In this document: positions 48,377-57,810 of the stretch, piece by piece
How the letters are laid out: each line of letters opens with the position of its first letter
How positions within the stretch are numbered: the stretch's first letter is position 1
The notes under the pieces: generated by a model
Database searches by the model: none
Told to the model about the DNA's origin: nothing
What the model saw: only the letters and a program-made list of their open reading frames with translations
Position numbers and translations under genes: made by a program
Assembly: GCA_016716385.1 (NCBI GenBank)
Contig: JADJWL010000003.1
Span: forward strand, 494,066 to 558,065
Direction: 5' to 3'
DNA from: Bryobacterales bacterium
Lineage (GTDB): Bacteria > Acidobacteriota > Terriglobia > Bryobacterales > Bryobacteraceae
Length of the DNA: 64,000 nt

Positions 48377-50722
48377 GTGGAGATCCTTGACGAGATTCGC
48401 GCCACTACCGAAAAGCATGCGCTCGTCTTCAGCGAACGCGAAGCGACAAAGCTGGTGGACGAACCGCTGAAGCGGCTGAAGGCCGCGCCGGATGAGACCA
48501 GAATCGCGTTCGTGTTCGAAGCCCTCCGGCAACTGCCCGAAGGACGGTCCTTCGCCCTGCAACTGGCGTTGAAGGGCATGGTCGCGTCGCTGTTGCGCGC
48601 CGGGATACCCCTCAGCGGGCCTGACGCGGTGCGGCTGGTGCAGTTCGTCTCGGTCCCGCGCCAGACGTTTCCGTATAAAGCCATTCTGACCGCCATCGAG
48701 AAGGCGCCCCAAACCCCCGCTTTGCACGACGCCTTGCGGCACCTGCGCCCGAAGATCGATGAGTGGCACGGGGGGCCGGAGATGCGCGACCTGCATGCCC
48801 GCATCGATGCGTTGGTGGAAGGCGTCCGGGAGCAACCGGTCGCGGCCGTTGGTCCCTGGAGCCGGCAAGTCTTCGGCGAGATTAGCGGGTCGGGAAGGCA
48901 GGCGGACTGGCTTGCCGTCTTCCAGCACGCTCGGTCCCTCACCCAGAGCACGCCGTCGCGCAAGTGGGAGACCGAGGCCGTCGCTTTGGCCGAAAAAATC
49001 GGCCGCGCTGAGTTCCTCGGCGCGGCACGGCCGTGGCTGGCCTTGGGGCCCACGCCCAACGTTACGGACCAGCAGACCCCGGAAGCCGAAGCGGCCTACC
49101 AGAAAGGACTCGTCTGGTTCCTGGGCGCGCTCCGCGACGCTTCCGCTGCGCCGCAGATCGCTGACTTCGCCTTCGCCTGTTTCCGGAAGATTCCGCAGAT
49201 CGGCGCTGTCTCGCACCGCGTCGGCAATGCATGCGTGAGTGTACTCGCCGTGTTCCCGGGTCTGGATGCGGTCGCACAGTTGAGCCGCCTGGCCGCGCGG
49301 GTGAAGTATGAAGTCGCCCGCCGCTTAATCGAAGATGCCCTAGAGGAGGCTGCAGCACGGAACGACGTTGGCCGGGACGACCTCGAAGCGATGGCTGTCC
49401 CGCGATTCGGTCTGGACACCCAGGGAGCGCGTGTCGAGACCGTGGGCGATTGCGTCGCTCGCCTCGCCATCAGTGGCGAAGGCGCTGACCTGACGTGGCT
49501 GCGCGACGGGACACCCCTGAAGTCCCTGCCAGCCAGCGTCAAGGCAGCCAACCCGGCAGCGGTGGCCGAACTGAAGAGATCCGCCAGGGACATCGATACC
49601 GCGCTTTCGACGTTGCGGATCCGGCTGGAGCGGCAGTTGCTCTCGCCGCGTTGGCGCCTGCTCGCAAGCTGGCAGGCTTGGTACCTCGACCACCCGGTCC
49701 TGTCGCATTTCGCCCGGCGTCTCGTCTGGGAGATCGAACAGGACGGTGCAGTGCAGACCGCGTTCGTGCTGGAGGACCGCCTCACCGATTGGGCGGGCCA
49801 CCCCATCGCCGCGGCTCCGGACGCCAGAGTCCGGCTCTGGCATCCCATCCGTTCGGACGTGCAGACGGTGTTGAGCTGGCGCTGCTGGCTTGAGGACCGC
49901 GGCATCCGGCAGCCCTTCAAGCAGGCGCACCGCGAAGTCTACCTGCTCACCGACGCGGAGCGGTCGACCGGGACATACTCCAACCGGTTCGCCGCGCATA
50001 TCGTCAGGCAGCACCAGTTCGCGGCGCTCTGCAAGGAGCGCGGCTGGCGGTTCACGCTGATGGGGCCGTGGGATTCCCACAACACGCCGAGCCTCGACTT
50101 GCCCCAGCACAATCTGCGCGCCGAGTTTGCGGTCGAGTTTCCCCGCGATGAAGAGACCAGCGGCCACGCCATCTATCTCACGATCGGCACTGGCCCGGTG
50201 AGATTCGTGCCGCTCGATGGCTCCACTCATCCGGTGCGTCTGGAAGAGGTTCCCGCAGCCGTGTTCTCAGAAGTCATGCGGGATGCCGACCTGTTCGTCG
50301 GCGTGACCAGTATCGGAAGCGATCCCGCCTGGGGCCTCGAACATCCGGACGACCCGCGTACCAGCTATTGGCGTAGCTATGCATATGGCGAACTGACGAC
50401 GGCTTCGGAGAACCGGCGCGACGTGATTGCAAGCCTGCTTCCCAAACTGGCGATCCGCGACCGCTGCCGCATCGACGGAAGGTTTCTGGTGGTGCGAGGA
50501 GACCTGCACCACTACCGGATCCACCTCGGCAGCGGGAATGTCCTGATCGAACCAGGCAGCCGCTACTTGTGTATCGTTCAAGGATCGGGGGATACCGCAG
50601 CCACGGTGCATCTGCCGTTCGACGGCGACCGGATCCTGTCCCTCATCCTGAGCAAGGCGTTCCTGCTGGCGGAGGACTCCAGAATCAGGGACGAAACGAT
50701 CCGCCGCCAGATCACAGCCTAG
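48377..50722 (+). CDS. DUF4132-domain protein with DUF7737-like C-terminus
   Basis: The 781-residue cytoplasmic protein starts at GTG with GGAGGG just upstream. Its N-terminal 350 residues are helical-repeat-like. The central part shows DUF4132 features: WRLLASWQAWYLDHPVLSHFARRLVWE, RLWHPIRSD, and IRQPFKQAHREVYLLTDAE with SNRFAAHIVRQHQFAALCKERGW. The C-terminal 120 residues (YWRSYAYGELTTASENRRDVIASLLP…RDETIRRQITA) match the domain normally found at the end of such proteins. The biochemical function of DUF4132 is unknown; some are linked to molybdate or sensing loci. It is translated directly after the Gly-Gly protein, so the two probably form a unit. Confidence 0.82.
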   Translation: MEILDEIRATTEKHALVFSEREATKLVDEPLKRLKAAPDETRIAFVFEALRQLPEGRSFALQLALKGMVASLLRAGIPLSGPDAVRLVQFVSVPRQTFPYKAILTAIEKAPQTPALHDALRHLRPKIDEWHGGPEMRDLHARIDALVEGVREQPVAAVGPWSRQVFGEISGSGRQADWLAVFQHARSLTQSTPSRKWETEAVALAEKIGRAEFLGAARPWLALGPTPNVTDQQTPEAEAAYQKGLVWFLGALRDASAAPQIADFAFACFRKIPQIGAVSHRVGNACVSVLAVFPGLDAVAQLSRLAARVKYEVARRLIEDALEEAAARNDVGRDDLEAMAVPRFGLDTQGARVETVGDCVARLAISGEGADLTWLRDGTPLKSLPASVKAANPAAVAELKRSARDIDTALSTLRIRLERQLLSPRWRLLASWQAWYLDHPVLSHFARRLVWEIEQDGAVQTAFVLEDRLTDWAGHPIAAAPDARVRLWHPIRSDVQTVLSWRCWLEDRGIRQPFKQAHREVYLLTDAERSTGTYSNRFAAHIVRQHQFAALCKERGWRFTLMGPWDSHNTPSLDLPQHNLRAEFAVEFPRDEETSGHAIYLTIGTGPVRFVPLDGSTHPVRLEEVPAAVFSEVMRDADLFVGVTSIGSDPAWGLEHPDDPRTSYWRSYAYGELTTASENRRDVIASLLPKLAIRDRCRIDGRFLVVRGDLHHYRIHLGSGNVLIEPGSRYLCIVQGSGDTAATVHLPFDGDRILSLILSKAFLLAEDSRIRDETIRRQITA

Positions 50723-50767
50723 CCATCCCGCCCCAATGGGCGATTTGCCATGCCGGGGCGAGTCCGA

Positions 50768-50773
50768 TGTAAT
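50768..50773 (+). promoter_or_regulatory. -10-like box TGTAAT
   Basis: TGTAAT ends 6 nt before the ATG at 50780 and no ribosome site is present. Confidence 0.35.
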
Positions 50774-50779
50774 GGACAA

Positions 50780-53518
50780 ATGTTCATTTTCCGGCTCGCC
50801 GTCAGCCTGATCGGAGCTTGCGCCGTGCTGGCGCAGGTTCCCAACACAGCGTACGTGATCGACACCTTCGCCGGGTCGGACCCGTTCCGGGATGGCGGTC
50901 CCGCAGCCCAGGCGCTCCTGGTGCGTCCTTCCGGCATCGCCGTCGACGGGCAGGGAAACATCTGGATCGCCGACGTGGGAAATCGCGCAATTCGCCGGAT
51001 TGCGCCGGACGGTGTCATTACGACGGCTGCCGGCGGCCCGGGAAGTACGGTGACCGAAGGCGGACCGGCCGTGGGGCAACGGCTGTTTGACCTGGCCGGC
51101 GTCGCGGCCGACAACCAGGGCAACGTGTTCTTCGCCGAGACGACGACGAGTACGGTGCGCCGCCTTTCGGCGGATGGACGCCTGTTTGTCTATGCCGGAA
51201 CCCGGAACCGGTTCGGCAACACCGGCGACGGTGGACCCGCGGCCAGCGCCCAACTCAACCGGGCACAGGGACTCGCCACCGACACCGCCGGGAACTTGTA
51301 CATCGCCGACTCTTCCAATTACACCGTCAGACGAGTGGACGCGGCCAGCGGAATCATTACGACGGTCGCCGGTACCGGCCAGACCGGCTTCTCGGGCGAT
51401 GGAGGTCCAGCGACGGAGGCGCAACTCGGATTTCCGGTGGGAGTCGCGTTCGAAAGCCAGGGCGGTCTCCTGATCGCCGATTCCAACAGCCGGCGGATCC
51501 GCCGGGTATCTCCGGCCGGAATCATCAGTACGTTCGCCGGTGGCGGTTCGGGCGCCTTCACGGACGGGCAAGCCGCAACCGAGGTCAACTTCCCCAGCGT
51601 CTCCGGAGTCGCGGTGCGCGGCACGACGGTGTATGTGACCTCATCGAATGCCGTCTACCGGATCAACGAAGCCGGGCAGACATTCAGGCTTGTCAGCCAG
51701 ACGGGCTTCGGCGGCGACGGCGGGCCGGCGGCGGAGGCCAGAGTCTCGGGTCTTGCCGGCGTCGCCGTCGACTCCGAAGGGGCGGTTCTGCTGACCGATT
51801 CCGGGAACCACCGCGTCCGCCGGATTGCTCCCGACGGCGTCATCACAACAATTGCCGGATCGACCTATCTCGCCGGCGACGGCGCGCCGGCGTCGGAAGC
51901 CTCCCTGCTGGACCCTGTCGACGTCGCCGCGGATGCGCGGGGGAACGTCTACATCGCCGAACATGGGGCGCGAGTGATCCGGCGGGTCGCACCCGATGGC
52001 ACGATTCGTGTCGTGGCCGGGAACGGTGAGTCGGGAACTCTGGTCCCAGGGCGCCCCGCGCTCGAAACGCCGCTCTCGAATCTCAACGGGATCGCAACCG
52101 GCCGCGAAGGCCGGGTGTACTTCTGCGATGCAACTGCCAGGCGGATCTACCGCATCGTGGATGGCACAGTGGAGCTCGTCGCCGGAAGCGGCGGGTCCGG
52201 ACAAGCCGGGGACGGTGGACCGGCGACTCAGGCGCAATTCATCCGTCCCGGACCGCTGGCGCTCGACGCCGACGGCAACCTCTACATTGCGGACACCTTC
52301 GGTTATCGCATCCGCAAGGTGGACGTAAACGGCATCATCACGACAGTCGCGGGCACAGGCGTCTCGGGCGGATCGGGCGACGGAGGTCCGGCGGCTGAGG
52401 CGCAGATCTCCGGTGTCAGCAACCTGTTCTTCGACGCCGCCGGAAACCTCGTGCTCGCGGACAATCACAGCCTGAAGGTGCGGCAGATCGCGCCGGACGG
52501 CACCATCACGACCATCGCCACTCTTAACGGGAACATTTCCGGCGCCGCCTACGAGCAGAACGGTGACGTGCTCATGGCCAACCCGAACTCGCAGTATCTC
52601 GCCGCGGCCCGGCCGGACGGCAGCGAAGGCCGTGCCATCAGTTCAGGGAATGCCGGGTTCGCGGGGGACGGCGGCCCCGTCCGGAGCGCAAGGTTCGGCG
52701 GGATCGGCAGGATGTCAGCGGCGCCGGACGGACGCGTGTTTATCGTGGACGGGGCCAACCAGCGGATTCGCGTGCTGCTCCCCGTTCCCACGATTGCGCC
52801 GAACGCGATTCTGAACTCGGCGGACTTCAAACCGGCGGCTGCTCCGGGCTCGATCCTCTCGGCCTTCGGCTTCAACCTGGCAAACGGCACGGCGTCCGCC
52901 ACCGCCACGCCGGTGCCGGCCGAACTGGCCGGCGCGACCTCTTCCATCACGGATTCGGCCGGGACGGTGCACCCGGCCCCCACGTTCTTCGCACGGCCGA
53001 CGCAGCGCAACTTCCACGTCCCGGAGACGGCGGCTCCGGGGGAGGCCACTCTGACGATCGCGAACCAGTTCGGCCAGTCTGGATCGGCCACCTTCGTCAT
53101 CACCCCGATCGCCCCGGCTCTCTATACGTTCCCGGGGACTGGGTCCGGGGTTGCCGCGGCGGTCGCCGAACGGATCGGCTCGGACGGCAGCCGCAATCCC
53201 GTCCCGCTGGCCCGGTTCAACCAGGAGACCGCCCAATGGGAGGCGGTCCCGATGAGCCTCGGCCCGGAGGGCGACGCCGTCTACCTGACGCTATTCGGCA
53301 CGGGGATCCGGGGCCGCTCCGGGCTTGCAGGCGTCACCGTGACCCTCGGAGGGCAGAACGTTCCGGTGCTCTACGCCGGCGAGCAAGGCGAGTTCCTCGG
53401 GCTGGACCAGGTCAACGCCGGACCCATTCCGCGCTCGCTTGCCGGCGCCGGCGAGGTCCCGCTGCAACTCACGGTCGACGGGACGGCGGCGAACGCCATC
53501 CTGCTCGCTGTCCAGTAG
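50780..53518 (+). CDS. Secreted NHL-repeat beta-propeller protein with Solibacter-type C-terminal module
   Basis: The 912-residue protein has a signal peptide (FIFRLAVSLIGACAVLAQ) and about eleven NHL blades over residues 25-640. Many blades open with the motif GDGGPAxxAQ (for example GDGGPAASAQLN, GDGGPATEAQLG, GDGGPATQAQFI, GDGGPAAEAQIS) and close with NIWIADVGNRAIRRI-like strands. From about residue 665 a different region follows (AILNSADFKPAAAPGSILSAFGFNLANG…VPVLYAGEQGEFLGLDQVNAGPIP), the module characteristic of large secreted proteins in Solibacter-type bacteria. It is probably a surface or extracellular ligand-binding protein. An ATG ten codons upstream lacks support. Confidence 0.88.
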   Translation: MFIFRLAVSLIGACAVLAQVPNTAYVIDTFAGSDPFRDGGPAAQALLVRPSGIAVDGQGNIWIADVGNRAIRRIAPDGVITTAAGGPGSTVTEGGPAVGQRLFDLAGVAADNQGNVFFAETTTSTVRRLSADGRLFVYAGTRNRFGNTGDGGPAASAQLNRAQGLATDTAGNLYIADSSNYTVRRVDAASGIITTVAGTGQTGFSGDGGPATEAQLGFPVGVAFESQGGLLIADSNSRRIRRVSPAGIISTFAGGGSGAFTDGQAATEVNFPSVSGVAVRGTTVYVTSSNAVYRINEAGQTFRLVSQTGFGGDGGPAAEARVSGLAGVAVDSEGAVLLTDSGNHRVRRIAPDGVITTIAGSTYLAGDGAPASEASLLDPVDVAADARGNVYIAEHGARVIRRVAPDGTIRVVAGNGESGTLVPGRPALETPLSNLNGIATGREGRVYFCDATARRIYRIVDGTVELVAGSGGSGQAGDGGPATQAQFIRPGPLALDADGNLYIADTFGYRIRKVDVNGIITTVAGTGVSGGSGDGGPAAEAQISGVSNLFFDAAGNLVLADNHSLKVRQIAPDGTITTIATLNGNISGAAYEQNGDVLMANPNSQYLAAARPDGSEGRAISSGNAGFAGDGGPVRSARFGGIGRMSAAPDGRVFIVDGANQRIRVLLPVPTIAPNAILNSADFKPAAAPGSILSAFGFNLANGTASATATPVPAELAGATSSITDSAGTVHPAPTFFARPTQRNFHVPETAAPGEATLTIANQFGQSGSATFVITPIAPALYTFPGTGSGVAAAVAERIGSDGSRNPVPLARFNQETAQWEAVPMSLGPEGDAVYLTLFGTGIRGRSGLAGVTVTLGGQNVPVLYAGEQGEFLGLDQVNAGPIPRSLAGAGEVPLQLTVDGTAANAILLAVQ

Positions 53519-53526
53519 CGAGCCGG

Positions 53527-53532
53527 TACAAT
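53527..53532 (+). promoter_or_regulatory. -10-like box TACAAT
   Basis: TACAAT ends 7 nt before GTG 53540. It would drive the PGPGW/thioesterase pair. Confidence 0.45.
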
Positions 53533-53539
53533 AGGGAGT

Positions 53540-53728
53540 GTGGGAATTGTCCGGCTCGTCGGAGGTGTAGGTCTTGTCATCCTTGGCATCATCGGCCTCA
53601 TTCTGCCGGTCATGCCGGGGTGGATTTTCCTCATCCCCGGACTGATCATTCTGAGCGACCGCTTCCCGGCGATCAAGCGGCTCCTCGAATGGGCTAAGAG
53701 AAAGGCGGGCATCGAAACCGCCCAATGA
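53540..53728 (+). CDS. PGPGW-type small membrane protein
   Basis: The 62-residue protein (GTG start) has two short hydrophobic segments joined by a conserved turn: LVILGIIGLILPVMPGWIFLIPGLIILSDRF, followed by a basic tail (KRLLEWAKRK). This matches the PGPGW transmembrane family of unknown function. Its stop overlaps the start of the thioesterase gene (ATGA), so the two are coupled. Confidence 0.8.
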   Translation: MGIVRLVGGVGLVILGIIGLILPVMPGWIFLIPGLIILSDRFPAIKRLLEWAKRKAGIETAQ

Positions 53729-54114
53729 ACCTCCAGCACCTCTCTGGAACCGCGGGCGAAGAGCACCGCGTCGTGACCAGCGACATGGCAATCAGCTTCA
53801 TCCGCGGTGAGGAGGCGCGCGTGCTTTCGACCCCGCAGTTGATCCTGGCGATGGAGATCACCGCCCGGAACTCGATCTTCGGTCAACTGCCGGACGGGTA
53901 TGACAGCCTCGGTACCGAGGTCTGTATCCGGCATCTCGCCGCGGCCCCGATCGGCGCGCTGATCGTCTGCCGCAGCACGGTCCAGTCGGTCGCGAACCGG
54001 CAGGTCAACTTCGTCGTCGAGGCCTGGCACAAGGATCGAAAGCTGGCCGAAGGGACCCACCAGCGCACCGTCATTCACGTCGAGCGTTTCGCAGAACGCC
54101 TGAAGAACGTCTGA
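53725..54114 (+). CDS. Hotdog-fold thioesterase (FlK-like family)
   Basis: The 129-residue protein shows the hotdog thioesterase pattern found in fluoroacetyl-CoA thioesterase-like proteins: a VLSTPQLILAMEITARNSI segment, a short GTEVCIRHLAAAPIGALIVCRSTV core, and RQVNFVVEAWHKDRKLAEGTHQRTVIHVERFAERL. It would hydrolyse an acyl-CoA thioester in the cytoplasm. The adjacent acyl-CoA ligase, 43 bases downstream, makes such thioesters, so the two may balance one acyl pool. Catalytic residues cannot be assigned without structure. Confidence 0.85.
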   Translation: MNLQHLSGTAGEEHRVVTSDMAISFIRGEEARVLSTPQLILAMEITARNSIFGQLPDGYDSLGTEVCIRHLAAAPIGALIVCRSTVQSVANRQVNFVVEAWHKDRKLAEGTHQRTVIHVERFAERLKNV

Positions 54115-54122
54115 GGGCGCGA

Positions 54123-54150
54123 TACAATCTCCGGAATACCGTCCCGGAGA
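54123..54150 (+). promoter_or_regulatory. -10-like box TACAAT and 7-bp inverted repeat in the acyl-CoA ligase leader
   Basis: TACAAT (54123-54128) precedes the ATG at 54158 by 29 nt. TCTCCGG (54128-54134) and CCGGAGA (54144-54150) form a perfect inverted repeat that includes the ribosome site GGAGA. Confidence 0.35.
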
Positions 54151-54157
54151 CTGAATC

Positions 54158-55741
54158 ATGTTCGTTCCCCTTACCCCGTTGCGCTGCCTGCACCGCGCCG
54201 TCGATCTGTTCGGCCACAAGACCGGAGTGGTGTCCGGCGACCGCCGGTTCACCTTCGCCGAGTTCGGCGCGCGCTGCGAACGGCTGGCCACCGCACTGGC
54301 CATGGAAGGCATTCAGCCCGGAGACCGCGTCGCCTACCTCAGCTTCAACACGCACCAGTTGCTTGAAGGCTATTACGGCGTGATCCAGGCTGGCGCGATC
54401 GTGATGCCGCTCAACGTGCGCCTCACCACGCACGAACTGGCCGGCATCCTGAACCACGCCGGAGCGCGGATGCTCATCTTCGAGGACGATTTCGCCCCGC
54501 TGGCGGAAGAACTGCGGCCCCTGTGCCCGTCGATCGAACGGTATGTCGCGACCGGAGAGGCGCCCGCCGACCTCCCCTACGAAGCACTCATCGCCCAGGG
54601 CCACCCAGAGCGCGCCGACATCTTCCAGGTCGACGAGAACGCAATCGCCGAGCTGTTCTATACGAGCGGCAGCACCGGCACTCCGAAAGGCGTCGCGCTG
54701 TCGCACCGCACCCTGTACCTGCACGCCCTCGGCAGCGGGCAGGTCTTCGCCGGAGATGAACATGGCGTCGATCTCCATACCATCCCCCTGTTCCACGCCA
54801 ATGGCTGGGGCAAGCCGCAGTCGTCCGTGATGATGGGGCTGCGCCAGGTGATGGTCCGCCGCTTCGAGCCCACGACGGTCTTCCGCCTCGTGCAGGAGGA
54901 GCGCGCCACCACCATGGCGCTCGTTCCCACGATGGCCAACGCGCTGATCAACGCGCCCGACCTGAAGGAATGGGATCTTTCCAGCCTGAAGGTCATCCAC
55001 ATCGGCGGCGCGGCTTCGTCGCCGGAACTGGTGGAGCGCATGGAAACCGCGCTCGGATGCCAGGTGTGGGCGGGCTACGGACTCACCGAGACGTCCCCGG
55101 TCGCCACCAGCGCCCGGCCCAAGTCGACCATCGGCGAGCTCGAAGGTCCGGAGCGCTACCGCCGTCAGGCGATGACCGGATGGCCCGTGTGCGGCGTCGA
55201 ACTGCGCGTGGTGGACATCGACATGCGCGACGTCCCGCGCGATCTTGCGTCGATCGGTGAGATCGTGATCCGCGGCGACCACGTGATGGACGGCTATTAC
55301 AAAGAGCCCGAAGCCACCCGCGCCGTCATCACGGACGGCTGGCTCCACACGGGCGACATGGCTGTCTGGGATGAGGAAAGCTACGTCCTCATCGTCGACC
55401 GCAAGAAGGACATCATCATCAGCGGCGGCGAAAACATTTCGTCTCTCGAAGTGGAGAAGGCGGTGGGTGCGCACCCGGCGGTCTTCGAATGCGCGGTGGT
55501 CTCGGCGCCGGACGCGAAATGGGGCGAGATTCCGGTCGCAATCGTTGTCCTCAAAGAGGGACAGACCCTCGACGCCGAGGGCTTGCGCGAGTTTCTGGCG
55601 GGACGCCTGGCCAAGTACAAGATGCCGCGCGCCATCGAGTTCGTGGAAGGTCCGCTGCCGAAAACCGGCACGGGCAAGATCATGAAGCGCGTCCTGCGCG
55701 AGCCGTTCTGGGCCGGCAAGGACATCCGCGTCCAGGGGTGA
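54158..55741 (+). CDS. Acyl-CoA synthetase (AMP-forming, fatty-acid--CoA ligase family)
   Basis: The 527-residue ANL-superfamily enzyme activates a carboxylic acid through an acyl-adenylate and transfers it to CoA. Core motifs are present in order: A3 phosphate loop LFYTSGSTGTPKGVALSHR (about residue 168), A5 GYGLTETSPV (about 306), A7-A8 TGDMAVWDEESYVLIVDRKKDIIISGGENIS, and A10 lysine PKTGTGKIMK near the C-terminus. The length is normal. The chain length of the substrate cannot be told; medium- to long-chain acids are most likely. It lies after the thioesterase in the same direction, possibly with its own promoter. Confidence 0.94.
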   Translation: MFVPLTPLRCLHRAVDLFGHKTGVVSGDRRFTFAEFGARCERLATALAMEGIQPGDRVAYLSFNTHQLLEGYYGVIQAGAIVMPLNVRLTTHELAGILNHAGARMLIFEDDFAPLAEELRPLCPSIERYVATGEAPADLPYEALIAQGHPERADIFQVDENAIAELFYTSGSTGTPKGVALSHRTLYLHALGSGQVFAGDEHGVDLHTIPLFHANGWGKPQSSVMMGLRQVMVRRFEPTTVFRLVQEERATTMALVPTMANALINAPDLKEWDLSSLKVIHIGGAASSPELVERMETALGCQVWAGYGLTETSPVATSARPKSTIGELEGPERYRRQAMTGWPVCGVELRVVDIDMRDVPRDLASIGEIVIRGDHVMDGYYKEPEATRAVITDGWLHTGDMAVWDEESYVLIVDRKKDIIISGGENISSLEVEKAVGAHPAVFECAVVSAPDAKWGEIPVAIVVLKEGQTLDAEGLREFLAGRLAKYKMPRAIEFVEGPLPKTGTGKIMKRVLREPFWAGKDIRVQG

Positions 55742-55742
55742 A

Positions 55743-56714
55743 CTACCGCCGGAAGACGGCTGAGGTGTCGGGTCGCTGGCCTGTTCGAATCTCCAGCACC
55801 GGACGCCAGTCCTCGATCGCGAACTTGTGCACGCGGGCGTCGCCCTGGGCTGACACGAACGCAAACCCGCCCTCCGCGTCGAAGCTGATGCCTTCGGCAT
55901 GCGTGCCGCAGCGGAGCCGGCGTTCGACCTTCCACGTTTCCAGATTCACGACCGCCGCTTCGCCCGAGTCGATCAGGCTCACCAGCATGCGGCGGGCATC
56001 GGGCGCCAGCTTCAGCCGCACTGGATGCCCGGCGATCTCCAGCCGCCGCGTGATCCGGTGGCCGTGGGCGTCGATCTCCACCAGTTCGTTGCCCGTGCGT
56101 GTCACTACGTAGAGGCGGCTCTCGTTGGCGTTGAACGCCAATCCCATCGGAATGCCGCCAACATCCAGAGAAGCATGCGAGCCCGTTTGCAGATCGATCG
56201 CCGTCACAGAGCCCGAACCGGAGTTCGCCGAAAAGGCCTTGCGCTCGTCGCGTGTGACCGCCACCATGTGCGGGGCTTTCTGGCCAATTTCGTACGCCCG
56301 CACCACGCGGCGCCTGGCCGGATCGAGCACGAGCACCGCCGGCGGTTGGTCGCAACTGACGTACAGACGTCCCGATTCGCCTAGTTCGATGCCGTGCGGG
56401 CGCCGGTACTTCCCGAGCTTGATCTCTCCGACCTTCTTCCGCTTGCGCAGATCCACGATCGAGACCGTGTTGCCCCCCGGCGTCGTCTCCGTCCAGCGGT
56501 CGAGACCGTAGTCGGTGACGTAAGCGAAGCGCTTGTCGGCTGAGAGCGTCAGCTCATGCGGCTTCAGACCCACGGGAATCTCGGCGACGGCTTCGCCCGT
56601 GCGGGTGTCATACATGCCGACGGAGTTCTGATACTTCTGGACCACGATGAGTGTGTCATTGGCGCCGGCCACCCCCGCCCAGCAGGCCAAAAGACAGCGA
56701 AGAACGAGCTTCAT
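55743..56714 (-). CDS. YncE-like seven-bladed beta-propeller protein, exported
   Basis: The 323-residue protein has a signal peptide (LVLRCLLACWAGVAGA). It carries about seven repeats of the YncE/40-residue YVTN type, such as NSVGMYDTRTGEAVAEIPVGLKPHELTLSADKRFAYVTDYG and GIPMGLAFNANESRLYVVTRTGNELVEIDAHG. These propellers are periplasmic or extracellular and bind DNA, quinones or other ligands in different species; no activity is fixed. The C-terminus lies one base from the acyl-CoA ligase stop. TAAGCT lies 9 nt before the ATG. Confidence 0.85.
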   Translation of the reverse strand: MKLVLRCLLACWAGVAGANDTLIVVQKYQNSVGMYDTRTGEAVAEIPVGLKPHELTLSADKRFAYVTDYGLDRWTETTPGGNTVSIVDLRKRKKVGEIKLGKYRRPHGIELGESGRLYVSCDQPPAVLVLDPARRRVVRAYEIGQKAPHMVAVTRDERKAFSANSGSGSVTAIDLQTGSHASLDVGGIPMGLAFNANESRLYVVTRTGNELVEIDAHGHRITRRLEIAGHPVRLKLAPDARRMLVSLIDSGEAAVVNLETWKVERRLRCGTHAEGISFDAEGGFAFVSAQGDARVHKFAIEDWRPVLEIRTGQRPDTSAVFRR

Positions 56715-56750
56715 CCTTTCCGCAGCTTACCGCAGACGGGAACGGCCTTG

Positions 56751-56756
56751 TACAAT
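56751..56756 (+). promoter_or_regulatory. -10-like box TACAAT
   Basis: TACAAT ends 9 nt before the ATG at 56766 and supports that start. Confidence 0.45.
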
Positions 56757-56765
56757 GGGCGCAGA

Positions 56766-57806
56766 ATGCCGCGCCATCCCTTCCTGGGCATCCTCGCCGC
56801 GCTCCGGCGGGAGCGCCTCTCCACCGCCGTACGCTTGATCGAAGAAGCGTGCTTCTCGGCCGAAGTATCCACCGCCACCCTCTTCGTGAAACAGGGCAAC
56901 CAGGAATTTGCCCGCGGGTTCGGCCGCGCGCTCGGAGCCGACTACGTGTTCCTGCTCGCCTCCATCACCAAGCCGATGACCGCCACCGGCGTGATGATCC
57001 TCCGCGACCGGGGCGAACTCTCGCTGAACGACCCGGTCCGCAAGTACATCCCCGAGTTCAGCGGTGGCGACCGGGACCTGGTCACGATCAAGCACATCCT
57101 GACCCACACTTCGGGGCTTGGCGATATGCCGCCCGAAAACGAACAACTGCGCAAGCGTCATGCGCCACTCAGCGACTTCGTCGCCGCTACCTGCCGGATG
57201 CCGTTGCTGTTCAAGCCGGGGACACAGGTGAAGTACCAGAGCATGGGGATCCTGCTCGCGGCCGAGATCGCCGAACGCATCACGAAGCAGCCATTTCGCG
57301 ACTTCCTCAGGAAGGAACTCTTCACGCCCCTCGGCATGCACCACACGTCGCTTGGCCTCGGCGGGAGACAGATTCCGGATCTTGCGATCTGCCAGGTGGA
57401 CAGGGAAACCAATTGGGATTGGAACAGTCCCTACTGGAGGGATTTCGGCGCACCCTGGGGTGGCGCTCATTCCTCCGGACCCGAGGTGGCGCGCTTCCTC
57501 GACTTCTTCCAGCGCCCGGATCCACCCGTGATTAAGCCGCAGACCGCCGCCGAGATGATCGTCGACCAGAACATGGGGTTGAACGAGCCGCGCGGCATCG
57601 GCTTCATGGTGAAGCCAGGCGCGTTCGGGAAAGCCTGCTCGCCCAAGACCTACGGGCACTCCGGGTCGACCGGCACCATCTGCTGGGCCGATCCGGTCTC
57701 GAATACGATCTGCGTCCTGCTCACCACGAAGCCCGCCGCGCAATCGCGCGCCAAGCTGCTGATTCCCGTGTGCGACGCCGTATCCGAGGCGGCTCTTCCG
57801 GCCTGA
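56766..57806 (+). CDS. Serine hydrolase, class C beta-lactamase family
   Basis: The 346-residue enzyme has the class C/PBP fold motifs: SxxK as S66-I-T-K69 (FLLASITKPMTATGV), Y157-Q-S in place of YxN (VKYQSMGILLA), and a late GHSGSTGTI in place of KTG. Members are esterases, D-aminopeptidases or beta-lactamases; replacement of YxN by YxS favours an esterase-type role. No clear signal peptide is present, so it may be cytoplasmic. An intrinsic terminator-like hairpin follows the stop. Confidence 0.88.
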   Translation: MPRHPFLGILAALRRERLSTAVRLIEEACFSAEVSTATLFVKQGNQEFARGFGRALGADYVFLLASITKPMTATGVMILRDRGELSLNDPVRKYIPEFSGGDRDLVTIKHILTHTSGLGDMPPENEQLRKRHAPLSDFVAATCRMPLLFKPGTQVKYQSMGILLAAEIAERITKQPFRDFLRKELFTPLGMHHTSLGLGGRQIPDLAICQVDRETNWDWNSPYWRDFGAPWGGAHSSGPEVARFLDFFQRPDPPVIKPQTAAEMIVDQNMGLNEPRGIGFMVKPGAFGKACSPKTYGHSGSTGTICWADPVSNTICVLLTTKPAAQSRAKLLIPVCDAVSEAALPA

Positions 57807-57810
57807 CAAC

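Noticed and set aside
54071..55900. 609-residue open frame antisense to the acyl-CoA ligase
   Set aside because: No recognisable motif; the plus-strand gene has every ANL-family motif.
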